Assembly (NCBI RefSeq): GCF_013337115.1
Contig: NZ_SGWE01000004.1
Location: 1,126,001-1,190,000 of the forward strand
Reading direction: 5' to 3'
Length of the DNA stretch: 64,000 bases
Source: Deinococcus sp. JMULE3
GTDB lineage: Bacteria; Deinococcota; Deinococci; Deinococcales; Deinococcaceae
Made by a program: the position numbers and the translations under genes. Below, in pieces: positions 51,000 to 58,436 of this stretch. Under the pieces are notes generated by a model. That model was given only the letters and a program-made list of their open reading frames with translations. It did not search any database and was not told the origin of the DNA. How positions within the stretch are numbered: the first letter of the stretch is position 1; each line of letters begins with the position of its first letter.

Positions 51000-53492
51000 C
51001 TATTTGCAGAGGTCGGTCGTGCAGATTTCCACCTGGGCGTAGTCCCGGCTGGCCTGCACGACGAGTTTCAGGGTGAGCTGGCCGTTCTCGTAGGTGTAGC
51101 TGTCGCCGGTGGTGCCGGGCAGGGCGCTGGCGGTGACTTTCTTGAGGAGGTTGCGGTTGTCGATCCACCAGTCGCGGTAGATGCGGGGTTCCGTGGCGGC
51201 GGGCAGGGTGACGGTCAGGGTGTCGCCGGGCTGGCGGTTCTGGAGGCCGAGGCGCAGGTGGGGGCTGGCGGCGCTGGGGGTCAGGGTGTAGGTCTGGTTC
51301 AGGCGGGCGCTGGTGCTGAAACTGGTGAAGTTGCTGGGCGTGCCGGTGAGGCTGACGGTGCCGTGCGGGCCGGTCACGGTGACAGGGGCGAGCTTGCCGC
51401 CGGTGACGTCCTGCAGCCACAGGCGGGTGTACGCGCCGGGGCAGGTGCTGGCGTTCCAGCCAGCGTTGGGGGTGCAGTCGGGTGCGCCTTTCAGGAGGGG
51501 GCTAGCGGTGACGGTGGTGCCTGCCTTGCCGGTAGTGGTGCCGTCGGTGTCGAGGAACGTGGCGGCCTTATCGCCGTCCTTGTCGGGTTGTGCGGCTGGG
51601 AAGTACACGCGGGTGCTGGTGTCGGCCCAGCGGAGGTTCAGGGCGTTGTTGGTGGGTTCGAGACTGAAGGCGTTCTTCGTGAGGTACCCGAGACCGCTGG
51701 CCTGCCGGGTGGCGTCGGGCGTGAACGCGGCGAGGGTCGCGCCGTCGATGGTGACGTGCCCGTCGTAGAACTGGAAGCCCCGGATGGGGAAGCTGGGGTC
51801 CCAGGGGCGTGGGAGGGCGCGGCCGCCGGTGCTGGTGGGTTCCCAGCTTTCGGGCTGCCCGAGGTTGGGCGTCTCGCCGATCAGGGTGCCGCCTTTGAGG
51901 GTGCTGTCGTCGCTGGCGAAGGTCGCGCCGACGCCGTTGTCGGCGAGGGTGGCGTTCAGGAGGACGTGGCCGCGGCCGCGTAGCCACACGCCGTGGTCGC
52001 GGTTCTTGTACGCGGTGAAGTCGCTGAGGGTGGCGGTGACGGGCGCGCTCTTGGGGTCGCTGGGTGTGGTGACGGGCGCGTAATACGTGACCTCGGTGGT
52101 GCCGTCCGCTTTCGGGCCGTTGTCGAGGTTCAGGCCACGATCCGTGCCGTGCGCGGTGTTGCCGCTGAAGTCGCCCAGGGGGGTGCGGCGGGGCCAGAGG
52201 TCGGTCCGGGCGGCGGCGAGGCCGGTGGGGTGTTCGGGGAACGCGAGCCAGAATCCGGTGCCGTCCACCCCGGCGGCGACGTTGTTCCTGACGGTGTTGG
52301 CGGGGTGGGTGATCCAGTACGCGGCGGGGCGTTTGTCGCTGTCGAGCAGCGGCGTCTGCCCCTGTTTGGCGTCGGGCGCCTTGACGCGCGTGACGAGGTT
52401 CCCGCTGAGGGTGTTGCCGGTCTCGTCGCCGTCTTCCAGGAAGACGCAGTGGCCGATGTTGTCGAAGGTGACGTTGTCCTGCACGCGCAGCCCCGAGGTG
52501 CCGTGCACGACGACGCAGCGGTTGAAGGAGGCGTGCACGCTGCTGCCGCGCAGGTACGAGGTCGGGGCGCTGCCCAGCTGGTGGAAGTGCACGGGGTAGC
52601 GGCGCAGGGTGTTCAGCTGCCCCACGCGGGTGAATTCCGCGCCCTCGATGCGGGCCTGGGCGGTGCCCATGATCATGACGTGCGCGCCCACGCCGGTCTG
52701 CGCGGCGTCGTCCGTGGCGGCCACGACGACGTTGCGGGTCAGGAGGCCCACCTCGGCGCGTTCGTTCACGCCCAGGCCCGCGACGGTGATCGGGTCGCCC
52801 CAGTGCGTGTATTTCAGAGGCGCGGCCAGGGTGACGGTGCTGCCGCTGACGCGCTGCACGGTGACCTGTTCGGTCTGGGCCGGGTTGAAGTCGGTGCCCG
52901 TCAGGGTGAGGCTGTCGCCGGGTTGCCAGTCGGGCGTGCGTTCCAGGGTCAGGGTGCTGCTGCCCTTGCGGGCGGTGGCGTTCAGGCGCGTCCAGGCGAG
53001 GCGGGGTTGCCCGTGGAGTTCCAGGGTGCCGTCCATGACGCCCAGCACGCGGTCGCCCATGCCCATGACGTCCTCGCCGGGGGCCTTGTTCGTCAGGAGG
53101 ATCTCGGCGTGGTGCGTGAAGGGTTTCGCCTCGCTGCCGATGCGGAGTTCGCCGTGCACCATGACCCACTCGGCACGCAGGGTGCGGTCGGCGCTGTCCT
53201 CGAATTCCAGCACGGTGCCGGTGGGGATGGTCAGGCCGCCCATTTCGGGCGGGGTGGTGTCCAGCAGGACGCGTTTCCCGGTAGGAAGGGTGACCTTCTG
53301 CCCGGCGGCGGGCAGGGTGCCGCCCCAGGTGGCGGGGTCGCTCCATTTCACAGTGGGAAGCGTGGGGGTCGGGCTGGGCGTGGGGGTGGGGGTCGGCGTG
53401 GGGTTGGTGGTGCCGCTGCCGCCCGATCCGGACCCGCAGGCGGTCAGGAGCGCGGTCAGGAGCAGGACGGTCGCGGAGCGGCGCGCGGGCAT
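51000..53492 (-). CDS. G8-domain lipoprotein with parallel beta-helix
   Basis: The 830-residue protein has a lipobox LTAC (Cys19), a Gly/Ser/Pro/Thr linker, then a G8 domain (about residues 48-170: VKWSDPATWGGTLPAAGQ, GGLTIPTGTVLEFEDS, WVMVHGELRIGSEAKPFTHHAEI). A long stretch of beta-helix repeats with phrases such as VVVHGTSGLRVQDNVTFD, GHCVFLEDGDETGNTLSGN and HGVWLRGRGHVLLNATLADNG extends to about 620. The domain order matches CEMIP/TMEM2-like and bacterial G8 proteins, which bind or cleave polysaccharides such as hyaluronan. It is probably anchored at the cell surface. A TATCAT -10 ends 6 nt before the ATG. The substrate is unknown. Confidence 0.88.
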   Translation of the reverse strand: MPARRSATVLLLTALLTACGSGSGGSGTTNPTPTPTPTPSPTPTLPTVKWSDPATWGGTLPAAGQKVTLPTGKRVLLDTTPPEMGGLTIPTGTVLEFEDSADRTLRAEWVMVHGELRIGSEAKPFTHHAEILLTNKAPGEDVMGMGDRVLGVMDGTLELHGQPRLAWTRLNATARKGSSTLTLERTPDWQPGDSLTLTGTDFNPAQTEQVTVQRVSGSTVTLAAPLKYTHWGDPITVAGLGVNERAEVGLLTRNVVVAATDDAAQTGVGAHVMIMGTAQARIEGAEFTRVGQLNTLRRYPVHFHQLGSAPTSYLRGSSVHASFNRCVVVHGTSGLRVQDNVTFDNIGHCVFLEDGDETGNTLSGNLVTRVKAPDAKQGQTPLLDSDKRPAAYWITHPANTVRNNVAAGVDGTGFWLAFPEHPTGLAAARTDLWPRRTPLGDFSGNTAHGTDRGLNLDNGPKADGTTEVTYYAPVTTPSDPKSAPVTATLSDFTAYKNRDHGVWLRGRGHVLLNATLADNGVGATFASDDSTLKGGTLIGETPNLGQPESWEPTSTGGRALPRPWDPSFPIRGFQFYDGHVTIDGATLAAFTPDATRQASGLGYLTKNAFSLEPTNNALNLRWADTSTRVYFPAAQPDKDGDKAATFLDTDGTTTGKAGTTVTASPLLKGAPDCTPNAGWNASTCPGAYTRLWLQDVTGGKLAPVTVTGPHGTVSLTGTPSNFTSFSTSARLNQTYTLTPSAASPHLRLGLQNRQPGDTLTVTLPAATEPRIYRDWWIDNRNLLKKVTASALPGTTGDSYTYENGQLTLKLVVQASRDYAQVEICTTDLCK

Positions 53493-53657
53493 GAAGGAAT
53501 GATAAACGCACGGTCAGCAGGGCGGCGTGAAGGACTTCGCACCCCTCCCCCATCCTGCCCGCACCGGCATGAGCACCGTCAGGGACAGCGTTCCCAGTCG
53601 AATCGCTGCGCGAAGTGGCGCGAGGTCACGACTGCCTGAACCATGCGCACTCTACAA

Positions 53658-53692
53658 CTCATAGTTTTCATAATAGATTTTTAGATTATGAG
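53658..53692. promoter_or_regulatory. AT-rich palindrome upstream of the NAMPT gene (operator candidate)
   Basis: TCATAAT (53668-53674) and ATTATGA (53685-53691) form an inverted repeat around a 10-bp AT centre, and CTCATA (53658-53663)/TATGAG (53687-53692) form an overlapping alternative. It is the only strongly AT-rich patch in the 233-bp gap. It may hold both promoter and operator of the NAD-salvage operon; NrtR-like control is a possibility not proven by the motif. Confidence 0.5.
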
Positions 53693-53725
53693 CCAAGCAA
53701 GAGGTTGCACCATAGGAGGCACCCC

Positions 53726-55114
53726 ATGACCACTTCCCTGAACGACCGCAACATCATCCTCGACACTGACAGCTACAAGAGCAGCCACTTCCTGCAGTAC
53801 CCGAAAGGCACCACCCGCCTCTTCAGCTACCTGGAAAGTCGCGGCGGCAAGTACCCCCAGACGCGCTTCTTCGGGTTGCAGTACATCCTCGACCGCTACC
53901 TGACCCGCCAGATCACCGCCGAGATGGTCGAGGAAGCCCGCACGCTGATCGAGGCGCACGGCGAACCCTTCCCCTATGAAGGCTGGATGCGCGTCGTGAA
54001 CGTCCACGGCGGCCGCCTGCCGCTGGAGATCCGCGCCGTCCCGGAGGGCACGCTGGTGCCCATTCACAACGTCCTGCTGAGCTGCACGAACACCGACCCC
54101 GAACTGCCCTGGCTGGTCGGCTGGTTCGAGACGATGCTGATGCGCGTCTGGTACCCCACCACCGTCGCCACGCAGAGCTGGCACATCCGCGAGATCATCC
54201 GCACCGCCCTCGAAAAAACCAGCGACCGCGCCGCAGAGGAACTCCCGTTCAAACTGCACGACTTCGGGTCCAGGGGCGTCAGCAGCCGCGAGAGCGCAGG
54301 CATCGGCGGCCTCGCGCACCTGATCAACTTCCAGGGCAGCGACACCCTGGAAGCCCTGCGCGTCGGCCGCAACCACTACGACAGCGACATCGCCGCTTTT
54401 TCCATTCCCGCCGCCGAACACAGCACCATCACCTCCTGGGGCAAGGCGCACGAGGTCGACGCGTACCGCAACATGATCACGCAGTTCAGCCGCCCCGGCA
54501 GCATCTACGCCGTCGTCAGCGACAGCTACGACCTCAAGAACGCCATCAACACCCTCTGGGGCGAGGAACTCAAGGCCGAAGTCATCGCCTCGGGCGGCAC
54601 GCTGGTCGTCCGGCCCGACAGCGGCGAACCGCCCGCCATGGTCCGCCTCGCCGTGAACGCCCTGGCCGCCAAGTACGGCACGACCACCAACAGCAAGGGC
54701 TACAAAGTGCTGAACCACGTCCGCGTCATCCAGGGCGACGGCATCGACGAAGACACCATCCGCCAGATCCTCGGGAACCTCGACGTGGACGGCTACAGCG
54801 CAGAGAACGTCTCCTTCGGCATGGGCGGCGCCCTCCTCCAGAAAGTCGACCGCGACACCCAACGCTTCGCGTACAAGGCCAGCGCCGGCCAGATCGACGG
54901 CGCGTACCGCGGCATCTACAAAGACCCCGTCACCGACCCCGGCAAACGCAGCAAGGACGGCGTCCTCGACCTCGTGCAGGAAGGCGGCCGCATGGTCACC
55001 AAGGCGTACAAGACCTTCGACACCGACTTCCCCGGCAGCCTCATGCGCACCGTGTACAAAGACGGCGAACTGATCGTCCGCGACACGCTGGACACGATCC
55101 GGGGACGCGGGTAA
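53726..55114 (+). CDS. nadV: Nicotinamide phosphoribosyltransferase (NAMPT/NadV type)
   Basis: This 462-residue enzyme joins nicotinamide and PRPP to NMN, the salvage entry to NAD. It closely follows animal/phage NAMPT motifs: LDTDSYKSSHFLQYP near the start, FKLHDFGSRGVSSRESAGIGG, NFQGSDTLEAL (the Asp linked to nicotinamide preference), SIPAAEHSTITSWGKAHE with the catalytic His, and VVSDSYDLKNAI and VVRPDSGEP. Length fits the family (~460-490). AGGAGG lies 5-7 nt before the ATG at 53726. A macrodomain gene follows after 3 bp, so both share an mRNA. It is divergent from the G8 gene across an AT-rich palindrome. Confidence 0.95.
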   Translation: MTTSLNDRNIILDTDSYKSSHFLQYPKGTTRLFSYLESRGGKYPQTRFFGLQYILDRYLTRQITAEMVEEARTLIEAHGEPFPYEGWMRVVNVHGGRLPLEIRAVPEGTLVPIHNVLLSCTNTDPELPWLVGWFETMLMRVWYPTTVATQSWHIREIIRTALEKTSDRAAEELPFKLHDFGSRGVSSRESAGIGGLAHLINFQGSDTLEALRVGRNHYDSDIAAFSIPAAEHSTITSWGKAHEVDAYRNMITQFSRPGSIYAVVSDSYDLKNAINTLWGEELKAEVIASGGTLVVRPDSGEPPAMVRLAVNALAAKYGTTTNSKGYKVLNHVRVIQGDGIDEDTIRQILGNLDVDGYSAENVSFGMGGALLQKVDRDTQRFAYKASAGQIDGAYRGIYKDPVTDPGKRSKDGVLDLVQEGGRMVTKAYKTFDTDFPGSLMRTVYKDGELIVRDTLDTIRGRG

Positions 55115-55117
55115 GCC

Positions 55118-55729
55118 ATGAATCTCACAGACGTCCGCTTCGACCTTCGGGATCGCCACCCGGCGGTCGTGGACGCCTGGGCAGCGCATTTTGCGGGTGT
55201 GGCTCAGGTGCGGGTGCAGCCTGGGGACATCTTTCAGGATGAGGCGGACGCGCTGGTCAGCCCCGCGAACAGTTTTGGGTTCATGGACGGCGGGATCGAT
55301 CTGGCGTTCAGTGAGCAGTTCGGGTGGGACCTGCAGGCGCGAGTGCAGGAGCGCATCCGCCGGGACTATCACGGGGAGCTGCTGGTCGGGCAGGCGTTCG
55401 TCGTGCCGACGCTGGACGCGGTGTGGCCGCACCTGATCTGCGCGCCGACCATGCGCGTCCCGGCGGACGTATCGGGCACGCCGAATGCGTTCCTGGCGTT
55501 CCGGGCGGCGCTGCTGGCCGTGCAGGTGCACAACGCGTCGGGCGGGTCACCCATCCGGCGGGTGGCGTGCCCTGGCCTGGGGACCGCGGTTGGCCGCATG
55601 GCACCGGACGTGTGCGCCCGGCAGATGCGCGCCGCGTTCGACGCGGTGGTGCTGGGCCGCACGCCGCAGTTGCCCACGTTGCAGGACGCGAAGCTCTGGC
55701 ATGTGCAGCTGACCCGCGCGGATCTGTGA
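55118..55729 (+). CDS. Macrodomain protein
   Basis: The 203-residue protein has a macrodomain: VQPGDIFQDEADALVSPANSFGFMDGGIDLAFSEQFG matches the family core (GDI... DAiVsPANs..gmGGGI), and PIRRVACPGLGTAVGRMAP is the usual second conserved loop near the ligand. Macrodomains bind ADP-ribose or its derivatives and many remove ADP-ribose from proteins, RNA or DNA. Located 3 bp after nadV, it is likely to act on ADP-ribose metabolites formed when NAD is consumed, so the pair may recycle NAD. No catalytic residues beyond the fold can be assigned with certainty. Confidence 0.88.
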   Translation: MNLTDVRFDLRDRHPAVVDAWAAHFAGVAQVRVQPGDIFQDEADALVSPANSFGFMDGGIDLAFSEQFGWDLQARVQERIRRDYHGELLVGQAFVVPTLDAVWPHLICAPTMRVPADVSGTPNAFLAFRAALLAVQVHNASGGSPIRRVACPGLGTAVGRMAPDVCARQMRAAFDAVVLGRTPQLPTLQDAKLWHVQLTRADL

Positions 55730-55735
55730 ACGGGG

Positions 55736-55763
55736 GCAGCCCCCGATCAACGCCGGGGGCTGC
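55736..55763. terminator. Hairpin after the NAMPT-macrodomain operon
   Basis: GCAGCCCCCG (55736-55745) pairs perfectly with CGGGGGCTGC (55754-55763), 7 nt past the macrodomain stop and just before the convergent small gene. Confidence 0.6.
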
Positions 55764-55778
55764 GGGTGACGGGGTGGG

Positions 55779-56018
55779 TCAGCTGGCGAGGTCGCGCAGG
55801 CGGGTCAGGAGCCGGATGGTGCCTCTCAGGCACGGTAGTTGCTGCCCCACGACCGCCAGGTCGTCGAGGTATGGCCAGAGGTGCTGGCAGTCCTCGTCCG
55901 TCAGGTGATCTGGCGGGGTGTCCCGGTACGCGCAGTGGAGGGACGCGGTGGCCTGCGGCCAGTTGTGGGCCTGCGCGTGCAGTGCGGCCTGCCGGTACAG
56001 CGTGATGGTGTGGGACAT
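55779..56018 (-). CDS. Small helical (TPR-like) protein
   Basis: The 79-residue protein has helix pairs of TPR style (LYRQAALHAQAHNWPQATASLHCAY; TDEDCQHLWPYLDDLAVVGQQL) and three Cys. A weak SD (AAAGGA) lies ~10 nt before the ATG at 56018. It is divergent from the TPR-BTAD regulator with 223 bp between, which suggests a functional link, such as being its target or partner. No known family is recognised. Confidence 0.55.
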   Translation of the reverse strand: MSHTITLYRQAALHAQAHNWPQATASLHCAYRDTPPDHLTDEDCQHLWPYLDDLAVVGQQLPCLRGTIRLLTRLRDLAS

Positions 56019-56228
56019 GGGCCGGAGTTCCTTTGGCGGTGCCGCGTATGGAGATGCCTGTTGACCGGTGCTGGGCCAGTGATGCTCGGCCGGGATGGCG
56101 CCTGGCGTGCAGCGTGACGCTCGGACCGCCGGACTGCCGGTCCGGGTGCGGCGGGGCACCGTCAGGAGCAGCGGGGGGAGCTGTGGTCAGGGTAATGAAC
56201 GGCAGGGGAAAAAAGGGGGAAATCCCGC

Positions 56229-56234
56229 TAGACT
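56229..56234 (+). promoter_or_regulatory. -10 element of the TPR-BTAD gene, leaderless type
   Basis: TAGACT ends 7 nt before the ATG (56242). It follows a purine-rich stretch. Confidence 0.5.
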
Positions 56235-56241
56235 TCACGCG

Positions 56242-58356
56242 ATGCAGCCTCATGCTCAGACGGAACTGGCGCTGGAGCAGCTGTCCCCGGAGCTGCTGAG
56301 CGCGCTGCTGCCCCTGGGCCTTCAGGAGACGTGGCATCCGGTACGTTCCCTCGGGGTCGCGCCGGATCTGCCTGATGCGTGGTGGGGTCAGGTGACGCAG
56401 GCACTGAACCTGACCCCGCAGGCGGACGGGACCGTGCAGGTGCCTGGCCCGGTCCGGGCAGCCCTGATGGCGCGGCTCATGGCGGCGCACCCCCACCGGT
56501 ACCGCGCGCTGGTCGGGGCGCACGCGGAGACCCTGCTGTCCGGCGGGGATGTCGTTGCGGCCCTGACGTTGCTGCACGACCTGGGGGACACCGGGCGGGC
56601 AGAGACGGCGCTGGAGCAGTGGATCACGGACCGTCACGTCCGGGGGGAATTCAGCCTGTTGCAGGAGGTCATGGTGGCCGCGCCGACCGCGTGGCGTACC
56701 GACAGGATTCGGGGGGCGCTGTGGCTGGCCCTGCTGTCCTCTCCGGAGCGTGAGGTCGCGGGGCAGGCGCGGCAGGAGCTGCTGACGGCGTACGAGCGGG
56801 GCGAGCGGCACCCGCGGGTCCTGCACGCCCTGAGTTGCGCGTTGCAGCTGGACGGGCGGTATGAGTTCGCGCTGCAGATCTCCACGCAGGCGCTCTCGGG
56901 CTGCCCTGAGGGGACCGACGCGCTCCGGTTGTGGCATCAGCACACCATGAACCTGAATTACCTGTCGCAGCCCGAGGCGCACCTGCAGTCGGCGCAGCGT
57001 TTCCTGGAGGAGGCCGAACGCGCGTGTCATTTCTCGTTCATGGGGATCGCGCACGCCACCCTGGCGTACGCCTGTGAGGACCTGGGGGAACTGGCGCAGG
57101 CTGAACTGCATTACCAGCAGGCGAAGGAACTGTACTGGCGCACGTCGTACTGGAATCAGCTGGCGACGCTGCTGAACAATTACGCCAAACTGCTCTGTGA
57201 TCTGGGCCGCCCCGCCGAGGCGCTGGAGCAGTTGAGTGCCGCCGCGCAGCTGCCCACTCTGGCGGCCCGGCACCACGCCTGGATTGCGTTCACCCGGTCC
57301 ACGATCCATCACCTGTACGGCCTGCACGCCGAGGCGCTGGCGTCCATGCCCGAGGCACTGGAGCTCCTGCAACAGGCGCACCTTGAGGGCGACGCCCTGG
57401 ACCTGAGGTTGCTCTGGGTCGAGCGGCTGGCGCTGGATGGCCGCCTGGACGAGGCGCGCCGGGTGCTGCGTCAGGGTGCCGCACTGGTCGGCCGGTATCC
57501 CAGGGGAGCGGCCCAGATGACCTTCACGTCCGGTGTCCTGGCTTACCTGAGTCAGGAGTGGGCGCAGGCGTCGCAGCTCTTTCAGGCGGCGCTGGACGGC
57601 TCGATGTTGGTCCCCTGGGATCAGGTGAGAGCGGCGTTGTATCTCCTGGCACTTGATCTGAGGCGGGACAGCGCCACGTCCGAAACGCTGGAGGACCGGC
57701 TGAGCGCCGTGGGGCACGATCTGCCGCTGCTGACCGACGCGGGAGCCCACCAGCGCACCCTGCAGTGGCTGGCCGCGCAACCCGGCTGGGCCTCGCGGCT
57801 GGAACGGATCTTCGGTCAGTCGCCGCGCACGGGGGACGTTCTGCTGCGGCTGGAGCCCTTCGGCCCGCTGGAGATCTTCAGTCAGGCGGGACAACTGCGG
57901 TTTCCGCTGCGCCGCTCGGCGGAACTGCTGGCGTTCCTGGCGCTGCACGGGTCCGCGTCGCGTCAGCAGATCCTGGCGGCGCTGTGGGAGGGACAGGCGG
58001 ACGGGAAGACCGTGGACCTGTTCAAGAAGACCCTGCGTGGCCTGCGGTCCGCGCTGCAGCCTCTGTTGCCGGGCGGCACCGATCCCGTGACCTTGCGGCA
58101 GGGGCGTTACGCGCTGCATCCGCTGTTCGACGTGACCGTGGCGCAGCTCCCCCAGGGATTCTTCCCGGCCCCGTCGGTGCGGCAGGTGGGCCATCCAGTC
58201 GTGCGCGGCCCGTTCCTGGCCGACGGTCAGGGTCCCTGGCTGGAGGACAGTCGCGCCGGAATTCACGAGGCGCTCCTGCATGACCTTCAGGTCCGGGCGG
58301 GCGAGCACGACCCGGTCACCCAGCACGCCCGGCACGTTCTCCGGAACCTGACCTGA
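56242..58356 (+). CDS. TPR-BTAD transcriptional regulator-like protein
   Basis: The 704-residue protein is mostly TPR-like helices (about residues 80-530; for example ALAYACEDLGELAQAELHYQQAKELYW, NNYAKLLCDLGRPAEALEQLSAAA) followed by a winged-helix segment near 540-640 (LEPFGPLEIFSQAGQLRFPLRRSAELLAFLALHGSASRQQILAALWEGQ ... DLFKKTLRGLRSAL), the SARP/BTAD DNA-binding style. It lacks the ATPase domain of MalT/LuxR-type STANDs, and the winged helix is C-terminal, an inverted order compared with usual SARPs. It is probably a DNA-binding regulator of unknown signal. It is convergent with dnaX. Confidence 0.82.
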   Translation: MQPHAQTELALEQLSPELLSALLPLGLQETWHPVRSLGVAPDLPDAWWGQVTQALNLTPQADGTVQVPGPVRAALMARLMAAHPHRYRALVGAHAETLLSGGDVVAALTLLHDLGDTGRAETALEQWITDRHVRGEFSLLQEVMVAAPTAWRTDRIRGALWLALLSSPEREVAGQARQELLTAYERGERHPRVLHALSCALQLDGRYEFALQISTQALSGCPEGTDALRLWHQHTMNLNYLSQPEAHLQSAQRFLEEAERACHFSFMGIAHATLAYACEDLGELAQAELHYQQAKELYWRTSYWNQLATLLNNYAKLLCDLGRPAEALEQLSAAAQLPTLAARHHAWIAFTRSTIHHLYGLHAEALASMPEALELLQQAHLEGDALDLRLLWVERLALDGRLDEARRVLRQGAALVGRYPRGAAQMTFTSGVLAYLSQEWAQASQLFQAALDGSMLVPWDQVRAALYLLALDLRRDSATSETLEDRLSAVGHDLPLLTDAGAHQRTLQWLAAQPGWASRLERIFGQSPRTGDVLLRLEPFGPLEIFSQAGQLRFPLRRSAELLAFLALHGSASRQQILAALWEGQADGKTVDLFKKTLRGLRSALQPLLPGGTDPVTLRQGRYALHPLFDVTVAQLPQGFFPAPSVRQVGHPVVRGPFLADGQGPWLEDSRAGIHEALLHDLQVRAGEHDPVTQHARHVLRNLT

Positions 58357-58392
58357 TCCGGGGGACGTGCGGCTGACCCGCGCGGACCTCTG

Positions 58393-58436
58393 AACGGCAG
58401 CTGCCCCCATCGTTGGACGGGGGCGGCTGTTCCGTT
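58393..58436. terminator. Hairpin between the TPR-BTAD gene and dnaX
   Basis: AACGGCAGCTGCCCCC (58393-58408) pairs, with small irregularities, with GGGGGCGGCTGTTCCGTT (58419-58436), which ends in TT on the + strand. Confidence 0.6.

Noticed and set aside
53668..53691. RDRM-like palindrome before the NAMPT gene
   Set aside because: The arms are in reverse order (CATAAT then ATTATG) and the spacing differs, so it does not fit the motif.
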